In this document: in pieces, positions 59,139 through 64,000 of the stretch
Layout: each line of letters opens with the position of its first letter
How positions within the stretch are numbered: the first letter of the stretch is position 1
NCBI RefSeq assembly: GCF_030324495.1
Contig: NZ_JACAGN010000001.1
Location: 505,838 to 569,837 of the forward strand
Source of the DNA: Myroides sp. 1354
Lineage (GTDB): Bacteria > Bacteroidota > Bacteroidia > Flavobacteriales > Flavobacteriaceae
Length of the DNA: 64,000 nucleotides
Direction: 5' to 3'
Program-made: the position numbers and the translations under genes
Notes under the pieces: model-generated
Databases searched by the model: none
Told to the model about the DNA's origin: nothing
Seen by the model: the letters and a program-made list of their open reading frames with translations, nothing else

Positions 59139-59813
59139 ATGGCAAAATACATCATTCAAATACCCAAACCGTGTTCCGAAGATTGGAACCAAATGACTCC
59201 TTTAGAAAAAGGGCGTTTTTGTGTGAGTTGTGAAAAGGAAATCTATGATTTTTCTACTTATACCAAACAAGAATTTATTAATCGAATCAAGAAAGGTGAT
59301 AAGTTATGTGGAAGAATACCAGTGAAGTTCTTAAATACTGAATTGAACGATGATTTATATGAAACAAAAGGTTTTCGGTTCAATGGATTGGTAGCGACTT
59401 TTGTAAACTTATTAATACTAACTGCTGCTACAACTGTACAAGCACAAGAAAAAAGAACAACTGAACAGTTGTCTTTTAGGATGGACCAAAGCAAAAATGA
59501 GAATGAATCTATACTAAGTCAGGAAAGAGTTTTGAAAGGTGTTGTTGTGGATGAAGAAAAGAATGCTTTACCTGGAGCTGTTGTTGCTATTTTTGATACC
59601 GAATACAAAGTAGAAACGGATGTATTTGGCAAATTTGAATTCGTTATACCAGAAGATAGTGGGAAGCAATTAGATCTCAGCGTATCGTTTATTGGATTAG
59701 ATACTCAAATTATAACGGTTACGGATTTTGAAACTGTTCTCGAGATAGTGATGGTAGAGGAAGTGATAGTTATTTTGATGGGAGAACCTACTATATCGAG
59801 AAAGAAGAAATAG
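59139..59813 (+). CDS. Membrane protein with carboxypeptidase-like regulatory domain
   Basis: Protein of 224 residues. A cysteine-containing N-terminal part (IPKPCSEDWNQMTPLEKGRFCVSCEKEIYDF, then KLCGR) is followed by one transmembrane stretch (LVATFVNLLILTAATTV) and a carboxypeptidase-D regulatory-like beta domain (LKGVVVDEEKNALPGAVVAIFD, DVFGKFEFVIPE). Such proteins are frequent in flavobacteria, with unclear role; the four cysteines in the N-terminal part could bind a metal. I chose ATG 59139 over the open frame that runs through the heptamer array, as the protein begins MAKYIIQIPKPC as relatives do. Confidence 0.65.
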   Translation: MAKYIIQIPKPCSEDWNQMTPLEKGRFCVSCEKEIYDFSTYTKQEFINRIKKGDKLCGRIPVKFLNTELNDDLYETKGFRFNGLVATFVNLLILTAATTVQAQEKRTTEQLSFRMDQSKNENESILSQERVLKGVVVDEEKNALPGAVVAIFDTEYKVETDVFGKFEFVIPEDSGKQLDLSVSFIGLDTQIITVTDFETVLEIVMVEEVIVILMGEPTISRKKK

Positions 59814-59816
59814 TAA

Positions 59817-60218
59817 TTAGTCTTTTACTTTTAATTGATTGATTTTATTTTGTCTTGTCCAATCGTGGGTTTGCGTAATTTGATTAATCGTTATATAGAG
59901 CAGTAAAGCTGTTTTCTTATACGCTATACTGGTATGGATAACTGTTGTTTGTTCTGCCAAATTAACGAGTAAATCAGCTAGCTCTTCTTGATTGCTGACA
60001 TCAAAAGAAGGATGTAAAGTAAAGAAGTTGTTTACTTGTTGTGGTGTGCTTAAGGTTAGTAGCACATCTAGGTCAACAGAAGTTTGCTTTTTAAAATTTG
60101 AGGGGAAATCTTGAACAACTTGCTCGTTCTTGTCATGAGGAGGTACTTGATTAAAAAAGGCCCTTAAAATAAGAGCCGTTTGTTGTATGAGTCGTAAAAT
60201 TGTGTCTTGTGTTTCCAT
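59817..60218 (-). CDS. Helical cytoplasmic protein of unknown function
   Basis: Protein of 133 residues, nearly all helical, without signal or membrane segment (ILRLIQQTALILRAFFNQ, ADLLVNLAEQTTVIHTSIAYKKTALLLYI). No known family was recognised. It overlaps the lipoprotein gene by one base, and they form an operon with the lipoprotein first. It may work with that lipoprotein. Convergent with the gene to its left, 3 bases apart. Confidence 0.5.
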   Translation of the reverse strand: METQDTILRLIQQTALILRAFFNQVPPHDKNEQVVQDFPSNFKKQTSVDLDVLLTLSTPQQVNNFFTLHPSFDVSNQEELADLLVNLAEQTTVIHTSIAYKKTALLLYITINQITQTHDWTRQNKINQLKVKD

Positions 60219-60793
60219 TAGCGAACAGGTCTCAGCGTATTGCTGAATGTTACTTTAAAAGGATTGTCCTTGCTGCTGTTCTTCATCACATAGATAAACT
60301 TAAACATTTTAGCGTGATCACTTTCAATCGTTACTTCACTATTGGTATAGGTATCAACAATGGTGAAGTCATCTGTATTGTCTACGCGAACCGATTTTGC
60401 AATACCATTGGATAAATCACTCATTGTCATTCCTCTGAAGAAGGTTTTACTGCTATTTTTGACTACAATATTCTCTCCTTTGAATCCTTGAGTCAAAATA
60501 ACAACACTGTATTTATCTCCAGTGGCTTGCATTCCTTGCAAATAGGATTCTTTCGTTTTGTCTGATACAGAGCGAAAGTCGTCTCGTACCTGAGCATAAG
60601 CAGGTAAATCAACAACGTCTTTGGCTTCAGGTAATCGATTTTCTTCTTTGATTTCTTCTAAGCGTTCTTCAATAGACAAATCTTTAGATGTGCTGTTGCT
60701 ACTGTTTTCGCTGTTACTTGAACTACTTCCTGAAGGAACTGATTTACACATAGCAAATAAAACAATCAGGAATAAAAAAGGCAATTTTTTCAT
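60218..60793 (-). CDS. Lipoprotein with serine-rich linker
   Basis: Lipoprotein-like protein of 191 residues. The signal ends FAMC (Cys16), then KSVPSGSSSSNSENSSNSTS, a Ser/Asn linker that holds the domain away from the membrane, a helical part (IEERLEEIKEENRLPEA) and a beta-rich domain (YSVVILTQGFKGENIVVKN, EVTIESDHAKMFKFIYVM). The fold and role are not known. First gene of a two-gene operon. Confidence 0.6.
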   Translation of the reverse strand: MKKLPFLFLIVLFAMCKSVPSGSSSSNSENSSNSTSKDLSIEERLEEIKEENRLPEAKDVVDLPAYAQVRDDFRSVSDKTKESYLQGMQATGDKYSVVILTQGFKGENIVVKNSSKTFFRGMTMSDLSNGIAKSVRVDNTDDFTIVDTYTNSEVTIESDHAKMFKFIYVMKNSSKDNPFKVTFSNTLRPVR

Positions 60794-60912
60794 AATCTTA
60801 ATTTTACAATGATAGGGATGCGATTGTAAGTAAGTATCTTTGTGGGTGTAAAGATAATTCTTTCATAGAAAATAAAAAAAGGAACTTTACTTAATGGTTA
60901 AATACAGAAGGT

Positions 60913-62127
60913 ATGTATTATGATGTTATACTTGTAGGAGGAGGAGCGGCGGGCTTTTTTACCGCTATTAATATTGCAGAACGCAAACCCAATTTGCGCA
61001 TTGCAATTGTCGAACGTGGAAAAGAAGTGCTCTCTAAGGTGAAAATATCTGGTGGTGGGCGTTGTAATGTAACTCATGCGTGTTTTATTCCCAAAGATTT
61101 AGTGCAATTTTATCCTAGAGGTTCTAAAGAATTATTAGGACCTTTTCATCAATTTTGTAGTGGTGATACGATTGCATGGTTTGAAAAATATGGGGTTGAA
61201 CTGAAAATTGAAGAAGATGGACGTATGTTTCCCACTACAGATTCTTCTCAAACGATTATCGATTGTTTAACTAAAGCAACTGCTCAATATAAAATAGAGG
61301 TATTGCAAGGCATCAGTGTTCAAGGAGTATATCAGAGTGAAAAAGGATGGAAATTAGACACGACCAAAGAGAGTATGACTTGTGCACAATTGGTCTTTAC
61401 TACAGGGAGTAATCCGAAAATATGGCAAATGATGGGAGAATTAGGACATCGCTTGGTTGAGCCTGTTCCTTCTTTGTTTACCTTTAATATAAAAGACAAG
61501 CGCATTCAAGATTTGATGGGAGTATCCACAGAGGCCTCTATTCAAGTAAAAGGAACCAAGCTAGAAGCTACAGGTCCATTGTTGATTACCCATTGGGGAA
61601 TGAGTGGACCAGGTATTTTGCGTTTATCTGCATGGGGAGCTCGTATCTTAGCAGAGAAAAAATATCAATTTCATATTGTGGTTAATTGGTTGCCGTCCCT
61701 AGATCGAGAAGATGTATTGGAACAGCTAAAGAGCTTTAAACAAGAACACGCTAAAAAAATGGTGATTAAAAGGGGATTGTTTGATTTTCCAACGCGTCTA
61801 TGGGAACGATTAGTACAAGCTGCTCAAATCGAACCAACCAAAACTTGGGCAGACGTCAATAACAAACAAATGCAAGCCCTAGTACTTCAATTGCAAGAAG
61901 GAGAATTTCAAGTGAATGGAAAAAGTACATTCAAAGAGGAATTCGTAACGGCTGGAGGAATCGACTTGCGCGATGTGAATTTTAAAACAATGGAAAGTAA
62001 AATAAGTGCAGATTTGTACTTCGCTGGTGAAATCCTCAATATTGATGCGATTACGGGAGGATTCAATTTTCAAAATGCATGGACGACTGGTTTCTTAGCT
62101 GCTCAAGCCATTGCCTCAAAATTTTAA
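60913..62127 (+). CDS. NAD(P)/FAD-dependent oxidoreductase, BaiN/HI0933 family
   Basis: Flavoprotein of 404 residues. The FAD motif DVILVGGGAAGFFTAI is at the start, and the family motif KVKISGGGRCNVTH follows, then DGRMFPTTDSSQTI. Later, GPLLITHWGMSGPGILRLS and the C-terminal TAGGIDLRDVNFKTMESK and AGEILNIDAITGGFNFQNAWTTG are also diagnostic. It is widely distributed and of unclear substrate; the name BaiN comes from bile-acid work in gut clostridia and need not apply here. Followed by a small membrane protein gene, 6 bases on. Confidence 0.88.
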   Translation: MYYDVILVGGGAAGFFTAINIAERKPNLRIAIVERGKEVLSKVKISGGGRCNVTHACFIPKDLVQFYPRGSKELLGPFHQFCSGDTIAWFEKYGVELKIEEDGRMFPTTDSSQTIIDCLTKATAQYKIEVLQGISVQGVYQSEKGWKLDTTKESMTCAQLVFTTGSNPKIWQMMGELGHRLVEPVPSLFTFNIKDKRIQDLMGVSTEASIQVKGTKLEATGPLLITHWGMSGPGILRLSAWGARILAEKKYQFHIVVNWLPSLDREDVLEQLKSFKQEHAKKMVIKRGLFDFPTRLWERLVQAAQIEPTKTWADVNNKQMQALVLQLQEGEFQVNGKSTFKEEFVTAGGIDLRDVNFKTMESKISADLYFAGEILNIDAITGGFNFQNAWTTGFLAAQAIASKF

Positions 62128-62133
62128 AAGAAG

Positions 62134-62619
62134 ATGAAATTCAATTATTATAATACAAGTAGTAGTCTATTACTTTTAGTACTGTGTTTGGGACCTTTTT
62201 TGTCCACAGGCATTTTTTTTCTCTTAGTAGCTTCAGGTATAGTGAAGTTTGTTGCGGTGTTGCTGTTCTTGCTGTTCTTTGTCTTTTTATACAAAGTACT
62301 CTTTATGAAAGTGACCATTGACGAAAAAGGAGTGAGTTATAAAAGCTTATTGAGAGAAAAGTTTCTGCCTTGGTCTGAGGTTAAGGATGTTTTAATCGTC
62401 GTAAGAGAACGACGTTCTATTCCCGATTACTATAAATTAGAAGAATGGATACAATCAGGACGTTCTGGAAAAAGTTATTTTTTATTATTTCGCTCAACAA
62501 GTGAATTCCCTGCAAATCCGATGTTTATGTTTAGTGCGCCAATCGACGAAGACTATATCAGTGTGCAATCGAGAAAGGAAATTATCGAGAAAATTAATCA
62601 ATATTATTATCGCTCTTAA
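62134..62619 (+). CDS. Small membrane protein with PH-like C-terminal domain
   Basis: Protein of 161 residues with two hydrophobic helices (LLLLVLCLGPFLSTGIFFLLVASGIV, then VAVLLFLLFFVFLYKVLFM) and a cytoplasmic beta-rich part (VTIDEKGVSYKSLLREKFLPWSEVKDVLIV) that looks like bacterial PH domains. No function is known. It lies 6 bases after the flavoprotein and is probably cotranscribed. Confidence 0.6.
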   Translation: MKFNYYNTSSSLLLLVLCLGPFLSTGIFFLLVASGIVKFVAVLLFLLFFVFLYKVLFMKVTIDEKGVSYKSLLREKFLPWSEVKDVLIVVRERRSIPDYYKLEEWIQSGRSGKSYFLLFRSTSEFPANPMFMFSAPIDEDYISVQSRKEIIEKINQYYYRS

Positions 62620-62784
62620 TCTTTTCTTAAAGAAAATGAAATTGGTGATAACATTGTTGATAAGTTTATTTTAATTTGGTAGTGAATGCAAGTATTTTGC
62701 GTTCCTTTGGCAAACACACAACTAATAAATTAGACTGTTTTCAGGATGATTTAAAGATGTATGTAATTTTGTAAGTGCTAATAG

Positions 62785-62818
62785 AAATATGGAAGGTCTT
62801 CCCTTCCATATTTTTTTT
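62785..62818 (+). terminator. Terminator on the plus strand
   Basis: AAATATGGAAGG pairs with CCTTCCATATTT, followed by a run of T. It can end transcripts from 60913-62619. Confidence 0.85.
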
Positions 62819-63437
62819 ATCCCTTTGTCAAAGGGTGATAGATTGCTCTAAGTGATCGTTGATAATCTTTTATGAATCGGGTAATCACAGTTAAGGTGGA
62901 TAAACCAATCAGTGTTTTCAACGTCCAATTCTCAAATGGAATGAGAATAAAGATTAGAATAAGTGCACTAATTGCTGCATACATGCGAATGTTGTAATTC
63001 CTCGCGTTGATGGTCTGTTTGTACAGCCACATAAAAACAAATAAGACGATAATTGTACTGCCCAGTATAAATAAGAATTCCCTCCAATTGGAATTGGTGA
63101 AAATAGAATAACCAATAGCTAGCGTACCCGAAAGCAATGCTAAAATTGAATTGGTGCAATCCAATAAGGTAATTGAATTGTTGATGCGCAGTTGAATGAT
63201 TAAATCTTCTGTTAGTTGTACTGTTGATTGCTTGTCTGTTTTGATTTGCTCTAGAGAAAGGTACTGTTGTGTTTGTCCATCTGTAAAAATTAAATCCGTG
63301 GTTTCGTCATCCAACACTAAGTTTGAGGAGGTTGTTCCTGTAATCTCTTTGATGAATTTTGTTTCAGAGTAAATGAAAACAGATTGATTTTCTCTCAATT
63401 TGTTTCTTGCGGTCGTTGTAAGGTGCAATTTTACCAT
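62817..63437 (-). CDS. Membrane protein of unknown function
   Basis: Protein of 206 residues from ATG 63437 (a TTG start at 63467 adds ten residues). The N-terminal half is soluble and has a PH-like or SH3-like beta pattern (NLVLDDETTDLIFTDGQTQQYLSLEQI). The second half has four helices (ILALLSGTLAIGYSIF, FLFILGSTIIVLFVFMWLY, YAAISALILIFILIPF, LIGLSTLTVITRFI). No family was recognised. Transcribed alone, divergent from the decarboxylase gene. Confidence 0.55.
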   Translation of the reverse strand: MVKLHLTTTARNKLRENQSVFIYSETKFIKEITGTTSSNLVLDDETTDLIFTDGQTQQYLSLEQIKTDKQSTVQLTEDLIIQLRINNSITLLDCTNSILALLSGTLAIGYSIFTNSNWREFLFILGSTIIVLFVFMWLYKQTINARNYNIRMYAAISALILIFILIPFENWTLKTLIGLSTLTVITRFIKDYQRSLRAIYHPLTKG

Positions 63438-63630
63438 GTTTGTATGAGTTTGTGGGTTCGGTGTCAAGCTAATATACTATATGTTTATATAATAAACAAC
63501 TTACTTCTGTTTTTTTTACATAAAATACATAAAAACTGTAAGGATACTGTAATAAAATTAGTAAAAAGATTGGTTGTAAAGAGTTTTGAAGGATGTAATA
63601 GTTAAAAGTTAGTATGTGATAAAAAGATAG

Positions 63631-63638
63631 TATTTTTG
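63631..63638 (+). promoter_or_regulatory. Candidate -7 element of the decarboxylase gene
   Basis: TATTTTTG matches TAnnTTTG and would give a leader of about 13 bases. No clear TTG at -33. Confidence 0.4.
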
Positions 63639-63655
63639 TCAAAATTTTGAAAGGA

Positions 63656-64000
63656 ATGACAAGCGCAACTGATTTTATTTTCGATGTAAATACAGCCAAA
63701 GAGCAAACCGTTCAACAAGGGACGTTTACGTGGAGTGCTCCAAGTAATATTGCTCTAGTGAAGTATTGGGGAAAAAAGGAAAACCAAATTCCCGCAAATC
63801 CATCGTTGAGTTTTACATTGAGTAACTGTAAGACGATTACCACTTTAGCATATAAAAAGAAAGAAGGAAAGGGAATCACCTTTGATTTGTTTTTTGAAGG
63901 TCAGCCGAAAGAGGATTTTAAACCAAAGATTCAAAAATTTTTTGAGCGCATTTTAATGTATTGTCCTTACATTGAGGAATACCATTTTACCATAGATACA
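63656..64000 (+). CDS. mvaD: Diphosphomevalonate decarboxylase, 5' part
   Basis: The first 115 codons of a gene cut by the window end, with no stop. The motif SAPSNIALVKYWGKK is the N-terminal signature of diphosphomevalonate decarboxylase, followed by IPANPSLSFTLS, which is also in the family. It makes isopentenyl diphosphate, the last step of the mevalonate pathway started by the reductase and kinase at 55.6-57.8 kb. ATG 63656 follows AAGGA, which resembles a ribosome-binding site at close spacing. Confidence 0.9.
   Translation, partial: MTSATDFIFDVNTAKEQTVQQGTFTWSAPSNIALVKYWGKKENQIPANPSLSFTLSNCKTITTLAYKKKEGKGITFDLFFEGQPKEDFKPKIQKFFERILMYCPYIEEYHFTIDT

Noticed and set aside
62764..62771. 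TAATTTTG as a promoter
   Set aside because: It would start a transcript right before the terminator at 62785, and no TTG is at the right spacing.

Overview
The window comes from an AT-rich genome of the phylum Bacteroidota, most likely family Flavobacteriaceae (a Myroides- or Flavobacterium-like organism; the genus is an inference from overall protein flavour). Pointers are promoters of the Bacteroidota type (TTG, about 19 bases, then TAnnTTTG), lipoproteins and TonB-dependent uptake, a DnaE with a built-in proofreading exonuclease, mevalonate-pathway genes, and BlaI/M56 regulation with TonB-type domains. No insertion sequence, prophage, CRISPR array or rRNA operon was seen.

Layout. 1-5.8 kb: dnaE, a MepB-family gene and trxA. 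6.1-6.4 kb: two identical tRNA-Asp genes, each with its own promoter. 6.6-12.2 kb: a cobalamin riboswitch in front of a BtuB-like receptor, a BtuG-like beta-propeller lipoprotein and two more surface lipoproteins, which reads as a vitamin B12 capture operon. 12.3-18.5 kb: an EamA transporter, DUF456, a small lipoprotein, a YbhN-type membrane protein, then ruvC-hemW-cyclase-MmcQ-MmcQ. 18.5-21.9 kb: a TonB-domain protein, a BlaI/M56 pair with operator-like dyads, a helical-repeat protein and MiaE. 22-24.8 kb: a glycosyltransferase and an M20 dipeptidase.

24.9-26.8 kb: tRNA-Leu(UAG), followed by what looks like the tail of a polymorphic toxin overlapping a DUF1493-type immunity gene, and a lipoprotein. 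27-32.3 kb: a DbpA-like helicase, a small membrane protein, PutP and an unrecognised 595-residue protein. 32.6-34.8 kb: a three-gene lipoprotein cassette (Cys-containing small protein, propeller-like lipoprotein, CPSC thioredoxin-like protein). 34.9-45.1 kb: MscS, GH25 lysozyme, an ABC permease, Prc protease, surE-(small membrane protein)-lpxB, an NlpC/P60 peptidase and comEC.

45.1-55.1 kb, minus strand: a peptide-use region with a DPP-IV-type peptidase, four POT-family peptide transporters and a periplasmic thioredoxin. One transporter carries an insert of about 115 residues between TM9 and TM10, the place where animal PepT1/PepT2 carry their extracellular domain. 55.5-64 kb: HMG-CoA reductase and a GYDIA-type GHMP kinase, then small genes, a heptamer repeat array, a BaiN/HI0933-type flavoprotein and, cut by the window edge, diphosphomevalonate decarboxylase.

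The most notable signals outside known gene families are two long inverted repeats bracketing comEC: a 19-base-arm hairpin over its start codon, and a perfect 16-bp terminator for the opposite operon inside its last codons. Others are the PepT1-like insert, the BlaI operator layout, the toxin/immunity remnant and the heptamer repeat. No single locus can be declared a new system from sequence reading alone.
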